A stretch of DNA of 64,000 bases from contig NZ_BOOY01000003.1 in NCBI RefSeq assembly GCF_016863475.1, positions 124,001 to 188,000 of the forward strand. Direction: 5' to 3'. Each line of letters begins with the position of its first letter. The first letter of the stretch is position 1. Position numbers and translations under genes: made by a program. Source of the DNA: Spirilliplanes yamanashiensis. GTDB lineage: Bacteria > Actinomycetota > Actinomycetes > Mycobacteriales > Micromonosporaceae. Below are positions 52,950-61,959 of the stretch, piece after piece. The notes below the pieces were generated by a model. The model was not told the origin of the DNA. It searched no databases and saw nothing but the letters and a program-made list of their open reading frames with translations.

Positions 52950-54206
52950 CTACCGGCCCGCGGTGACCCGCCAGACCGCCAGCACGTCGTCGACGGTGGG
53001 GCAGACCAGGTACGCCCCGGCGCCCTCGCACGCCTCGCGGACCGTGCCGTCGAGCGTGCCGGCGGGGGTGGCGCGGCCGCCGGCGACGCGGACGACGACG
53101 GTGTCGCGCGGGTCGGCCCGGTCCTGGCGCACCAGCAGGTCGGGGGTGCCCCACGCGAACGTCCCGTCGCCCAGGTCGGCGACGGTGCGGCCGGTGGCGG
53201 CGTCGACCTGGCCCAGGTGCGGCAGCACGCGGTCGTCGTTCTGGACGGCGAGCAGCCCGCCGGTGGCCGCCAGGACGCCCGCCCACGCGTCGTTGACCCA
53301 GCGCCGCTCGCCGGTCGCCGGGTCGAGGCCGTCGAGCGAGCCGCCGCCGGCCAGGCACAGCACCGGGCCGCAGTCGTGCAGGGTGCGCTGCGCGGGGTCC
53401 TGCACCCGCCACAGCCGCTCCAGGGTGTCCAGCCGGTACGCCGCCACGGTGGTGCCGTACGCGTCGCTGTCAACGAGGTGCAGCCGGCCGCCGATGGTCA
53501 GGGTCTCCGCCGAGCCGAGCGGGTCGACGGCGCCGAAGCGCCGCTCCACCCGGCCGCGCACGGGCGGTTCGCCGGTGGGGCCGTCGAGGCGCCGGACGGT
53601 CGCCGCGCCGTCCTGGGCGAGCACGGCCAGCAGGCCGGGGCCGGCGAGCGCCAGCGTGTCCGTGCGCGCCACCGGGCCCGACCAGAGCAGCTCGCCGGTG
53701 CGGGCCCGGGCGACGCGCGCCTGTCCGGCGTCGCCCTCGGTGAGCAGCACCGTGCCGGCCCGCGTCCCGGCGACCGTCCCGGGCAGCTCCCACAGCTCGG
53801 CGCCGGTGGCCGGGTCGAGGGCGACCGTGGCGGCGCCGCCGGGGGCGCGGCCGAGCAGCACCCCGGCCGGGGCGTCCCAGCGCACGCCGGACGCGCCCAG
53901 CGCCACCGACCAGCGCCGCCGCCCGTCGGCCAGGCGGTACGCGCTCAGCGCCCCGGCCGTGGGCACGTACAGCAGCTCGCCGTCGGAGGAGTACGCGTAC
54001 TGGTCGTCGAACGGCACGGTGGCCACCCGCCGCACGGGCCCGGCGTCCGGTGGCGCGGCGGCGGCGAGCAGCAGCAGCGCGGCGGCCACGGCGAGCACGG
54101 CTGCCGCCGCCCGGGAGCCGGGGGAGAGGCGGCGGGGCCCCGGCGCGGCGGCGGGCGCGGGGCCGGCGCCGGGCGTCCCCAGCTCGATCACCGGCGGTCC
54201 GCTCAC
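52950..54206 (-). CDS. Membrane-anchored PQQ-like beta-propeller protein (paralogue 3)
   Basis: Protein of 418 residues from GTG 54206 (VSGPPVIELGTPG head motif). Transmembrane helix AAAAVLAVAAALLLLAAAA (~36-54), then blades (AYRLADGRRRWSVAL, ALDPATGAELWELPG, GLDPATGERRWVNDA, VDAATGRTVADLG), the DCGPVLCLAG disulfide motif, and C-terminal ACEGAGAYLVCPTVDDVLAVWRV. The start overlaps the stop of paralogue 4 (GTGA), so the two are translationally coupled. The much longer frame reaching to 57863 is not coding. Confidence 0.82.
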   Translation of the reverse strand: MSGPPVIELGTPGAGPAPAAAPGPRRLSPGSRAAAAVLAVAAALLLLAAAAPPDAGPVRRVATVPFDDQYAYSSDGELLYVPTAGALSAYRLADGRRRWSVALGASGVRWDAPAGVLLGRAPGGAATVALDPATGAELWELPGTVAGTRAGTVLLTEGDAGQARVARARTGELLWSGPVARTDTLALAGPGLLAVLAQDGAATVRRLDGPTGEPPVRGRVERRFGAVDPLGSAETLTIGGRLHLVDSDAYGTTVAAYRLDTLERLWRVQDPAQRTLHDCGPVLCLAGGGSLDGLDPATGERRWVNDAWAGVLAATGGLLAVQNDDRVLPHLGQVDAATGRTVADLGDGTFAWGTPDLLVRQDRADPRDTVVVRVAGGRATPAGTLDGTVREACEGAGAYLVCPTVDDVLAVWRVTAGR

Positions 54207-55471
54207 GCGCGCAGACCGGCCCGGGGCAGCCGCCACACCGTCAGCGTCCCGTTGACCGTCGGGCAGACCAGGTGCGGGCCGTCGGCGTGGCAGTCGGTGA
54301 GCACCGCGGCGTCGAGCACCGCGAACGGGGCGGCCGCGCCGGACCGGCGCACGGCGCTGCGCACCGGGCGGGCGGGGTCGCGCACGACCCGGGCGTCCGG
54401 GTGGCCGCGGACCAGCACCGTGTCCGGGGTCAGCTCGGCGAGCACCCGCCCGGTGTGCGGGTCGACGAGGGTCCGCGCGCCGGCCTGCCGCGACGACTCG
54501 TCCGCGTCCTCGACGACCAGGGGGCCGGTCGTCGTCGGGTACGGCCACTGCCACCGCCGGTCGTGCCACAGCCGGGCGCCGGTGCGGGGGTCGAGCACGG
54601 CGAGGCCGCCGGGGCCGGGGACGCAGACGACGTCGGCGCAGCGGACCGCCGAGTCGCCCGCGCCGAACCGGGCCCGCCACGCCGGGCGCAGGGTGCCGAC
54701 CGGGTAGCCGGTGACCGTGGTGGCGTCGCCCGCCTCGTCGACGACGACCAGCACCCCGGCCACCGCCTCGACCCGGAGGCCGGCGACCGGGCCCGGTGCG
54801 GCTTGCACCTCGGCGCGGCCCCGGCGGGTGACGGTGCCGTCGGCGAGGCTGCGCAGCGTCACGTCCCCGCCGGCCGCCACGACGGCGAGCAGCGTGCCGT
54901 CGTCGGCGACGGTGGCGGCGTCGCCGGGCGCCGCCGGGACGCGCAGCCGGATCGCGCCGGTGCGCGCGTCGACGCCGGTCAGCTCGTCGCCGCGGTCCCC
55001 GCCGAGCCGGTGCCGCAGCAGCACGGAACCGGTGCCGTAGGCGGCGGGACGGCCGTCGTGGCGCCACAGCCGCGCGCCGGTGAGCACGTCGTGGGCGACC
55101 GTGACAGCCGCGCCGGCGGCGTCGTCGCTGGTGTCGAGCAGCACCGCGCGGTCCGGGGTCAGCCACGGCAGCCCCTCCTGGGACACCCGGTCGGCGGTCC
55201 AGCGCGGTGCACCGTCGGCGACCGAGCGGCCGACCAGCCGGCCGCCCGCGGTGGTGACGATGACGCCCGCGCCGACCTCGTACCAGCCGTCGTCCGGCAG
55301 CGTCAGCTGCACCACCCGGGCGGCCGCCGCCGGCGGGGCCGGGGCGGCGAGCCCGAGCAGCAGGGCGGCCAGGACGGCGGGCACGGCCGCCCCGCGCCAC
55401 CGCACCCGGGCCCGCGGCGGTGCGGTGTGCGTTTCGCCGGGCACGCCCAAATCGATCACGGTGCCGGTCAC
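54203..55471 (-). CDS. Membrane-anchored PQQ-like beta-propeller protein (paralogue 4)
   Basis: Protein of 422 residues from ATG 55471 (MTGTVIDLGVPGETH). Transmembrane helix AAVPAVLAALLLGLAAPAPP, propeller blades (SVADGAPRWTADR, VLTGARLWRHDG, VDARTGAIRLRVP, VLDPRTGARLWHDRR), RCADVVCVPG disulfide motif and a C-terminal CHADGPHLVCPTVNGTLTVWRL. First gene of the array in the direction of transcription, 12 bp from the GGDEF gene stop, so it is probably cotranscribed with that gene. Confidence 0.82.
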   Translation of the reverse strand: MTGTVIDLGVPGETHTAPPRARVRWRGAAVPAVLAALLLGLAAPAPPAAAARVVQLTLPDDGWYEVGAGVIVTTAGGRLVGRSVADGAPRWTADRVSQEGLPWLTPDRAVLLDTSDDAAGAAVTVAHDVLTGARLWRHDGRPAAYGTGSVLLRHRLGGDRGDELTGVDARTGAIRLRVPAAPGDAATVADDGTLLAVVAAGGDVTLRSLADGTVTRRGRAEVQAAPGPVAGLRVEAVAGVLVVVDEAGDATTVTGYPVGTLRPAWRARFGAGDSAVRCADVVCVPGPGGLAVLDPRTGARLWHDRRWQWPYPTTTGPLVVEDADESSRQAGARTLVDPHTGRVLAELTPDTVLVRGHPDARVVRDPARPVRSAVRRSGAAAPFAVLDAAVLTDCHADGPHLVCPTVNGTLTVWRLPRAGLRA

Positions 55472-55483
55472 GCCGACATGGTG

Positions 55484-56974
55484 TCAGGCCGCCGCCCGGC
55501 GCGCCGATGCGGCCGCGAGAGCGCTGGTCAGGCCGCGGCCGGTGGCGGTGCCGTCGGCCCAGCCGACCGTCACGGCCACGGGGGTGCCGGGCGCGAGGGC
55601 GGCCCAGTCCTGACCGGCGACGGCGGTGCTGATGCGCCGGGACACCTCGGCCGCCTGGGCCGGTCCGGCGCCGGGCAGCACGACCACGAACTCGTCGCCG
55701 CCGTAGCGGGCCACCACGTCGCCGCGGCGCATCACCCGGTTGAGCACGGCGGCGAAGCGTTGCAGCACCAGGTCGCCGACGTGCCGGCCGTGCCGCTCGT
55801 TGACGGCGGCGAACCCGGCGATGTCGCACACGCCGATCGCGGCGCGCTCGCCGCGGGCCAGCATGGAACCGACCCAGCGCTCCAGGAACCGGCGGTTGGG
55901 CAGGCCGGTCAGCGGGTCGGTGAGCGCCTCGGAGCCGCCGCGGCGCTGGCCGTCGAGGTCGAGGCGGGTGGCGACGCCCTCCAGGTAGCCCTCGCGCAGC
56001 CGGTCGAAGCGGGCCGCGGCGAGCTGGAAGCACAGCCGGTCGGCGGCGTGCGCCTCGGCGTGCGCCCCGGCGGCGGCGTGCGCGACCGCGCGCAGCCGGG
56101 CCGGTTCGGCCGCGCCCAGCGTCTCGGGCGACGGGGTGACGGCGGCGAGCCGGGTGAGGGCGTCGGCGGGCCGGGCGGCGGCGACCGCCAGGCACACGGC
56201 CGTGAGCTGGTGCAGGTCGCGGGCGCGCATGCTGTCGCCGGTGCCGGCCGGCTCGCCGGACGCCGGGGCCGGGCCGTCGCCGAGGGCGGCGCGGCGGGCG
56301 GCCGCGTACCGGTACGCCGCCCGGCCGCCGGGCCGCACCAGGTGGCCGGTGCCCGCGCCGGCGAACCGGTCCGGCTCGGCCGTCAGGTCGCGCAGCGCCC
56401 GCAGGCAGCCGTCGGTGTCGCCGAGGTGGTCGAGGGCGACCGCGCCGCGCAGCCGGACGCCGGGCGCGGCCAGCGCCTCGGCGGGCACCCCGGCCGGCGG
56501 GCCGACCTGGCGGGCGTGTTCGAGCGCGGTCAGCGCGAAGCCGTGGAAGCCGAGGCAGGACGCCGCGACGGCGAGGTCGTGCCATGCCCAGGCCGTCTCG
56601 TCGCCGGGGGCGTCGACGCCGCCGAGCGCGCGCTCGGCGTGCACGAGGTGGGCCGCGCCGCGGTCGGGGGTGCCGGCCCGGTGCGCCACCACCGCGGCGT
56701 ACGCGTGCAGGTGCCCGCGCAGGTACGGGTCGGGCAGGTCGTGCACGGCGGCCCAGGCGGCGTCGGCGGCGGCCGCGCACTCGGCGCCGCGGCCGAGGTT
56801 GAGCAGGGCGCCCAGCCGCTGCACGAGGGCGTCGGCGCGGGCCAGCGGCTCTCCGGCGGCGGCCAGGACGGCGTCGAGGACGCCGGCCGACTCGGCGGAT
56901 CGGCCGTCGCGCTGGAGCTGGCGCGCGCGGCGCAGGTCGTCGGCGTGGTCTCCGGTCCGGTCGAGCCAGGGCAT
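55484..56974 (-). CDS. GGDEF-domain protein with TPR-like N-terminal region
   Basis: Protein of 496 residues from ATG 56974 (MPWLDRTGDHADD), with GGAGG upstream. The N-terminal ~310 residues are Ala-rich helical, TPR-like. The GGDEF domain (~350-496) has DPLTGLPNRRFLERW, an RRGD inhibitory-site motif five residues before an intact GGDEF (~425-429). The C-terminal part is short and degenerate: the usual late SIG and AD-x-ALY-x-AK elements read TVGWA and ALAAASARRAAA. It may make cyclic di-GMP or be a degenerate receptor. Divergent from prmC by 45 bp. Confidence 0.82.
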   Translation of the reverse strand: MPWLDRTGDHADDLRRARQLQRDGRSAESAGVLDAVLAAAGEPLARADALVQRLGALLNLGRGAECAAAADAAWAAVHDLPDPYLRGHLHAYAAVVAHRAGTPDRGAAHLVHAERALGGVDAPGDETAWAWHDLAVAASCLGFHGFALTALEHARQVGPPAGVPAEALAAPGVRLRGAVALDHLGDTDGCLRALRDLTAEPDRFAGAGTGHLVRPGGRAAYRYAAARRAALGDGPAPASGEPAGTGDSMRARDLHQLTAVCLAVAAARPADALTRLAAVTPSPETLGAAEPARLRAVAHAAAGAHAEAHAADRLCFQLAAARFDRLREGYLEGVATRLDLDGQRRGGSEALTDPLTGLPNRRFLERWVGSMLARGERAAIGVCDIAGFAAVNERHGRHVGDLVLQRFAAVLNRVMRRGDVVARYGGDEFVVVLPGAGPAQAAEVSRRISTAVAGQDWAALAPGTPVAVTVGWADGTATGRGLTSALAAASARRAAA

Positions 56975-57019
56975 GGGACCTCCGCGGGGGCCGGTGCGTC
57001 CGGCAGCCATGATTATGCC

Positions 57020-57889
57020 GTGACAGGCGCTCCCGAACACCCCCTGGCGGGCACGGACCGGACACCGCTCGCTGCGGAACTGCGCGCGGCCACCTCGACG
57101 CTGGTCGATGCGCAGGTGGCGTCGCCGCGGGTGGACGCGGAGCTGCTGGCCGCCCACGTGCTCGGCGTCGGCCGGGGCCGGCTGGCGTTGATCGACACGA
57201 TCCGCGCGGCGGAGGCCGGCCGGCTGCGCGCGCTCGTCGCGCGGCGGGCCGCCCGCGAGCCGCTGCAGCACGTGCTGGGCACGGCGGCGTTCCGGCACCT
57301 GGAGCTGGCGGTCGGCCCGGGCGTCTTCGTGCCGCGGCCGGAGACGGAGCTGCTGGCGGGGTGGGGCATCGAGCACACCGCGCCGGGCGCGACCGTCGTC
57401 GACCTGTGCAGCGGCACCGGCGCGATCGCGCTGGCCGTGGCCACGGAGGCGCGGCCGGGCCGGGTGGTCGCCGTGGAGCGCTCGCCGGAGGCGCTGGCCT
57501 GGCTGCGGCGCAACGTGGACGGCCGGGCCGAGGTGGTGGCGGGCGACGTGACGGACCCGGACCTGCTGGCCGGGCTGACCGGCGCGGTGGACGTGGTGCT
57601 GTGCAATCCGCCGTACGTGCCGGCCGGCACGCCGGTGCCGCCGGAGGTGTCCGGGCACGACCCGGCGGCGGCCGTGTTCGGCGGGCCCGATGGGCTGGAC
57701 GTGGTGCGCCCGGTGGTCGCGCTCGCCGCCCGGCTGCTGCGCCCCGGCGGGGTCGTCGGCATCGAGCACGACGACACCCAGGGCGACGCCGTGCCCGCGC
57801 TGCTGCGCGCCGACGGCCGGTTCGGCGAGGTGGCGGCGCACCGCGACCTGGCGGGCCGCCCACGCTGGGCGACCGCGCGGCGCGCCTGA
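57020..57889 (+). CDS. prmC: Release factor glutamine methyltransferase
   Basis: SAM-dependent methyltransferase of 289 residues from GTG 57020; methylates the GGQ glutamine of release factors. Helical N-terminal domain, QHVLGTAAFRHLELAVGPGVFVPRPETE, SAM site VVDLCSGTGAIALAVA, and the catalytic NPPY (196-199). Normally next to prfA; here separated from it by the 7-kb beta-propeller/GGDEF insert. Confidence 0.95.
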   Translation: MTGAPEHPLAGTDRTPLAAELRAATSTLVDAQVASPRVDAELLAAHVLGVGRGRLALIDTIRAAEAGRLRALVARRAAREPLQHVLGTAAFRHLELAVGPGVFVPRPETELLAGWGIEHTAPGATVVDLCSGTGAIALAVATEARPGRVVAVERSPEALAWLRRNVDGRAEVVAGDVTDPDLLAGLTGAVDVVLCNPPYVPAGTPVPPEVSGHDPAAAVFGGPDGLDVVRPVVALAARLLRPGGVVGIEHDDTQGDAVPALLRADGRFGEVAAHRDLAGRPRWATARRA

Positions 57890-57917
57890 CCGGCGAGCGT
57901 GGCAGACTTCACCCGTG

Positions 57918-58562
57918 ATGCTCTACGACTGCCGGTCCCTCGCCGACCGGGACCGAGGCATCGCCGCGGCCGTCGAGGCGGTCAAGAGCGGCGAGCTGGT
58001 CGTGCTCCCCACCGACACGGTGTACGGCATCGGCGCCGACGCCTTCACGCCGTACGCGGTGAAGGCCCTGCTGGACGCCAAGGGCCGCGGCCGCCAGATG
58101 CCCCCGCCGGTGCTCGTCGGCTCCCGGCACACGCTCGACGGCCTGGTGTTCAGCCTGCCGAAGAACGCGCGCGAGCTGGCCGACGCGTTCTGGCCCGGCG
58201 CGCTGACCATCGTGGTCGAGCACGCGCCGAGCCTGCAGTGGGACCTGGGCGACACCGGCGGCACCGTCGCGGTGCGCATGCCGCTGCACCCGGTGGCGCT
58301 CGAGGTGCTGCGCGAGACGGGCCCGATGGCGGTGTCCTCGGCGAACAAGACGGGGCAGCCGCCGGCCACCACCGCGCAGGAGGCCCAGGACCAGCTCGAC
58401 TACTCGGTGCGCGTCTACCTGGAGGCCGGGCCGTGCCCGGACCCGGTGCCGAGCACCATCGTGGACGTGACCGGCGACCAGCCGCGGGTGCTGCGCGACG
58501 GCGCCATCCCGTTCGAGAAGCTGCGCGAGGTCGTTCCCGACCTGATCCCGGCGGGAGGCTGA
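57918..58562 (+). CDS. sua5: L-threonylcarbamoyladenylate synthase (Sua5/YrdC)
   Basis: Protein of 214 residues from ATG 57918, needed for the t6A modification at position 37 of ANN-decoding tRNAs; makes threonylcarbamoyl-AMP. YrdC signature elements: VVLPTDTVYGIGADAF, AKGRGRQMPPPVLVG, WPGALTIVVE, TVAVRMPLHPVALEVL, VSSANKTGQPP and STIVDVTG. Short form, without a C-terminal Sua5 extension. Follows prmC by 28 bp. Confidence 0.95.
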   Translation: MLYDCRSLADRDRGIAAAVEAVKSGELVVLPTDTVYGIGADAFTPYAVKALLDAKGRGRQMPPPVLVGSRHTLDGLVFSLPKNARELADAFWPGALTIVVEHAPSLQWDLGDTGGTVAVRMPLHPVALEVLRETGPMAVSSANKTGQPPATTAQEAQDQLDYSVRVYLEAGPCPDPVPSTIVDVTGDQPRVLRDGAIPFEKLREVVPDLIPAGG

Positions 58563-58564
58563 CC

Positions 58565-59179
58565 GTGCCGCCGTTCACCGTCCTGCACGTCTGCATGGGC
58601 AACATCTGCCGGTCGCCGATGGCCGAGCGGATGCTGGCCAAGGCGGTGCGGGACCGGGCGGCGGCCCTGGTGCCGGCCGGCGGCAGCGGCGGCGGCGAGC
58701 TGGTGCGCAGCGTCAGCGCGGGCACCGGCGGGTGGCACGCCGGCGAGCAGATGAACCCGCCGGCCGCCCGCCAGCTGGCCGCCCGGGGCTGCGACGACGC
58801 GGACTTCGCGGCCCGCAAGCTGACCGGCGAGCAGATCGACGGCGCCGACCTGGTCCTGACGGCCACCGCCGACCAGCACGACTACGTGGTGGCGCTGCGG
58901 CCCGACGCGGCCGGGCGCACGTTCGTGCTCGGCGAGTTCGGCCGGCTGCTCGCCCAGGTCGACACCGCCGGGCTGCCCCCGGCGTCGGCCGACGCCGACG
59001 CCGTCCACGCGCGCGGCGTCGCGCTGGTCGAGGCCGCCGAGCGGGCCCGGGCGGGCGCGGAGCCGCTGCCCGGCGACGACCTGGACGACCCGTGGGGACG
59101 CGGCGACCAGACGTTCACCCGGATCGGCGACGAGATCCAGCAGACGGTGGAACCGCTGGTGGCCGCGCTGCTGCCGTAG
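58565..59179 (+). CDS. Low-molecular-weight protein-tyrosine phosphatase
   Basis: Protein of 204 residues from GTG 58565, 2 bp after sua5. P-loop VCMGNICRSPMAERM (Cys ~10, Arg ~16) and the catalytic acid in LDDPWGRGDQTF. Longer than the ~150-residue norm owing to a Gly/Ser-rich insert (PAGGSGGGELVRS) and a central extension. In this family, enzymes dephosphorylate tyrosine kinases of envelope or exopolysaccharide systems; target unknown. Its 3' 65 bp overlap the convergent SDR gene. Confidence 0.9.
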   Translation: MPPFTVLHVCMGNICRSPMAERMLAKAVRDRAAALVPAGGSGGGELVRSVSAGTGGWHAGEQMNPPAARQLAARGCDDADFAARKLTGEQIDGADLVLTATADQHDYVVALRPDAAGRTFVLGEFGRLLAQVDTAGLPPASADADAVHARGVALVEAAERARAGAEPLPGDDLDDPWGRGDQTFTRIGDEIQQTVEPLVAALLP

Positions 59180-60626
59180 CGGCCTCGGCGCCCCGGGCGA
59201 TGTTGCGGGCCATGCCCGCGAAGACCACCCCGTGGAACGGCACGATCGCCTTCCAGTAGGCGTGCCCCGCCAGCCCGCGCGGCAGGAACACGGCCCGCTG
59301 GCGGTAGACGCTGCGGCCCTCGCCGGCCGGCTCGGCGCGCATCTCCAGCCAGGCCCGCCCGGGCACCCGCATCTCGGCGCGCAGCCGCAGCAGCCGCCCC
59401 GGCTCGATCTCCTCGACCCGCCACCAGTCCAGCGCCTCGCCGACCAGCAGGCGGTGCGGGTCGCGGCGGCCGCGGCGCAGCCCGACGCCGCCGACCAGCC
59501 GGTCCAGCCAGCCGCGCACGGACCAGGCCAGCGGGAACGAGTACCAGCCGTGGTCGCCGCCGACGCCCTCGATGACCTTCCACAGCTCGCCCGCGGGCGC
59601 GGCGACCTCGCGGCAGCGCACGTCGGTGTAGCTGCTGCCGCCGGACCACTCGGGGTCGGACGGCAGCGGCTCGGCCGACGACACGTCGGTGCCGAGCGCC
59701 GTCGACCAGCGCGTCTCCACCTCCGAGTCGCGGATCTTGCCCAGCGCCCGCCGGACCGCCTCGTCGAAGCCGAGCGGCTCGAACGGCACCAGCTCGCGGA
59801 TGTCGTGCTCGCGGGCGACGGCCTCGTGCACCAGGCTGGCGACCAGCGGCCGGGCGATGGCGTTGGGCACCGGGGTGACCACGCCGACCCAGTGCGCCGA
59901 CAGCCCGGGCGACAGCGGCCGGACCGGCAGGATGACGCGCGGGCGCAGGCCGGCCACCCGGGCGTACCGGCGCATCATGTCGCCGTAGGTCAGCACGTCG
60001 GCGCCGCCGACGTCGAAGGCCCGGTTGACCGTGCCGGGCAGCGCGGCGGCCTCGATGAGGTAGCGCAGCACGTCGCGCACGGCGATCGGCTGGATGCGGT
60101 TGGACACCCAGCGCGGGGTGATCATGACCGGCAGCCGCTCGGTGAGGTGGCGCAGCATCTCGAACGACGCGGAGCCGGAGCCGATGATGACGGCGGCCCG
60201 CAGCACGATCGTCGGCACCCCGCTGTCGAGCAGGATGCGGGCGACCTCCTCGCGGGAGCGCAGGTGCGGCGAGGCCTCCTCGCCGGGCGGCGGCTCGGGG
60301 CCGCCCAGGTAGACGATCCGGCGCACGCCCGCGGCGCGCGCCGCCTCGGCGAACGTCGCGGCGGCGGCCCGGTCGCGCGCCTCGAAGTCGCGCCGGCCCA
60401 GCGAGTGCACCAGGTAGTAGGCGACGTCGACGCCGTCGAGGACGCCGCGCAGCGACGCGGGGTCGCCCAGGTCGCCCTCGGCGATCTCGACGCGGTCCGC
60501 CCAGGGGACGTCGCGCAGCCGCCCGGCGGTGCGGGTGAGGCAGCGGACGTCGTGACCGGCTTCGACCAGCCGGGGCACGAGCCGGCCGCCGATGTACCCG
60601 GTGGCGCCGGTGACCAGAGAACGCAT
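59115..60626 (-). CDS. SDR-family NAD(P)-binding protein with DUF2867 domain
   Basis: Protein of 503 residues from ATG 60626. N-terminal atypical short-chain dehydrogenase/NmrA-like Rossmann domain (~1-300; VTGATGYIGGRLVPRLVEAGHDV, VRRIVYLGG, VLRAAVIIGSGSASFEMLRHL). C-terminal DUF2867 domain (~320-485; YTDVRCREVAAPAGELWKVIEGVGG, WYSFPLAWSVRGWLDRLVGG, FHGVVFAGMARNIARGA). Domain order matches a common actinobacterial protein of unknown reaction. Divergent from glyA by 49 bp. Confidence 0.88.
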   Translation of the reverse strand: MRSLVTGATGYIGGRLVPRLVEAGHDVRCLTRTAGRLRDVPWADRVEIAEGDLGDPASLRGVLDGVDVAYYLVHSLGRRDFEARDRAAAATFAEAARAAGVRRIVYLGGPEPPPGEEASPHLRSREEVARILLDSGVPTIVLRAAVIIGSGSASFEMLRHLTERLPVMITPRWVSNRIQPIAVRDVLRYLIEAAALPGTVNRAFDVGGADVLTYGDMMRRYARVAGLRPRVILPVRPLSPGLSAHWVGVVTPVPNAIARPLVASLVHEAVAREHDIRELVPFEPLGFDEAVRRALGKIRDSEVETRWSTALGTDVSSAEPLPSDPEWSGGSSYTDVRCREVAAPAGELWKVIEGVGGDHGWYSFPLAWSVRGWLDRLVGGVGLRRGRRDPHRLLVGEALDWWRVEEIEPGRLLRLRAEMRVPGRAWLEMRAEPAGEGRSVYRQRAVFLPRGLAGHAYWKAIVPFHGVVFAGMARNIARGAEAATAAARPPAVPPSAGSRRRSG

Positions 60627-60675
60627 ATCTGTCTCCTTGCCCGCGGGTGAGCACGACTATCCCTAGAGTGAACCT

Positions 60676-61959
60676 GTGGCAGCCACGTACTGGGGGCCGG
60701 ACTTCGCGGCGCTGGAGAGCGTCGACCCCGAGATCGCCGGGGTGGTGACGGGCGAGCTCGAGCGCCTGCGCGGCGGTCTGCAGCTCATCGCGAGCGAGAA
60801 CCTGACCTCACCGGCCGTGCTGGCCGCGCTGGGGTCCACCCTCACGAACAAGTATGCCGAGGGTTACCCGGGCCGGCGGTACTACGGCGGCTGCGCGCAG
60901 GTCGACCGCGCCGAGGAGCTGGGCGTCGAGCGCGCGAAGGACCTGTTCGGCGCGGAGCACGCCAACCTGCAGCCGCACTCGGGGGCGTCGGCGAACCTGG
61001 CCGCGTACGCCGCGCTGGTGCAGCCCGGCGACACGGTGCTGGCGATGGAGCTGCCGCACGGCGGGCACCTGACCCACGGCAGCAAGGTCAACTTCTCCGG
61101 CAAGTGGTTCCACACCGTCGGCTACACCGTGCGCAGCGACACCGAGTGCATCGACTACGACGAGGTGCGCGACCTGGCCCTGGCGCACCGGCCGAAGATG
61201 ATCATCTGCGGGGCGACGGCGTACCCGCGGCTCATCGACTTCGCCCGGTTCCGCGAGATCGCCGACGAGGCCGGGGCGTACCTGATGGTCGACGCCGCCC
61301 ACTTCATCGGCCTGGTGGCCGGCCGGGCGATCCCGTCGCCGGTGCCGCACGCCGACGTCGTCTGCGCCACCACCCACAAGGTGCTGCGCGGCCCGCGCGG
61401 CGGCATGATCCTGTGCCGCGAGGAGCTGGCGCAGCGCATCGACAAGGCCGTCTTCCCGTTCACCCAGGGCGGCCCGCTCATGCACGCCGTCGCCGCGAAG
61501 GCGGTCGCCCTGCGCGAGGCGGCGCTGCCGGAGTTCCACACGTACGCGGTGCAGGTGGTCCGCAACGCGCAGGCGCTGGCGTCGGCACTGGCCGCCGAGG
61601 GGATGCGCCCGGTGTCCGGCGGCACGGACACCCACCTGGCCCTGCTGGACCTCCGCGAGGCCGGGGTGACCGGGCTGGCTGCCGAGCTGCGGTGCGATGC
61701 TGCGAGGATCACCCTGAACAAGAACGCGATCCCGTACGACCCGGAGCGGCCGGCCACGGCCTCCGGGGTGCGGGTCGGAACCCCCTGCGTCACCACGCAG
61801 GGGATGCGGGAGGCGGAGATGCGGCAGATCGCGGGCCTGATCGCCACGGCGGTCCGGAACGACCCGGCCACCACGGCGGGGGCGGCGCGCCTGCGCGACG
61901 TCGCGGACGAGGTGTCGGCCCTGGTCGGCAAGTTCCCGGCGTACCCGGAGCCCCGGTGA
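60676..61959 (+). CDS. glyA: Serine hydroxymethyltransferase
   Basis: PLP enzyme of 427 residues interconverting serine and glycine with one-carbon transfer to tetrahydrofolate. GTG 60676. Conserved [62 protein letters not shown] and the PLP lysine motif [12 protein letters not shown] (K235). Positions elsewhere marked by DEG or KKIN in other SHMTs differ (e.g. HGGHLTHG), as in actinobacterial glyA paralogues. Its stop overlaps the next start (GTGA), linking it to the ATP synthase genes. Confidence 0.94.
   Translation: MAATYWGPDFAALESVDPEIAGVVTGELERLRGGLQLIASENLTSPAVLAALGSTLTNKYAEGYPGRRYYGGCAQVDRAEELGVERAKDLFGAEHANLQPHSGASANLAAYAALVQPGDTVLAMELPHGGHLTHGSKVNFSGKWFHTVGYTVRSDTECIDYDEVRDLALAHRPKMIICGATAYPRLIDFARFREIADEAGAYLMVDAAHFIGLVAGRAIPSPVPHADVVCATTHKVLRGPRGGMILCREELAQRIDKAVFPFTQGGPLMHAVAAKAVALREAALPEFHTYAVQVVRNAQALASALAAEGMRPVSGGTDTHLALLDLREAGVTGLAAELRCDAARITLNKNAIPYDPERPATASGVRVGTPCVTTQGMREAEMRQIAGLIATAVRNDPATTAGAARLRDVADEVSALVGKFPAYPEPR

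Noticed and set aside
54207-57863. Long 5' extension of beta-propeller paralogue 3
   Set aside because: It crosses paralogue 4, the GGDEF gene and prmC in other frames; protein-like character begins only at the VSGPPVIELG start (54206).
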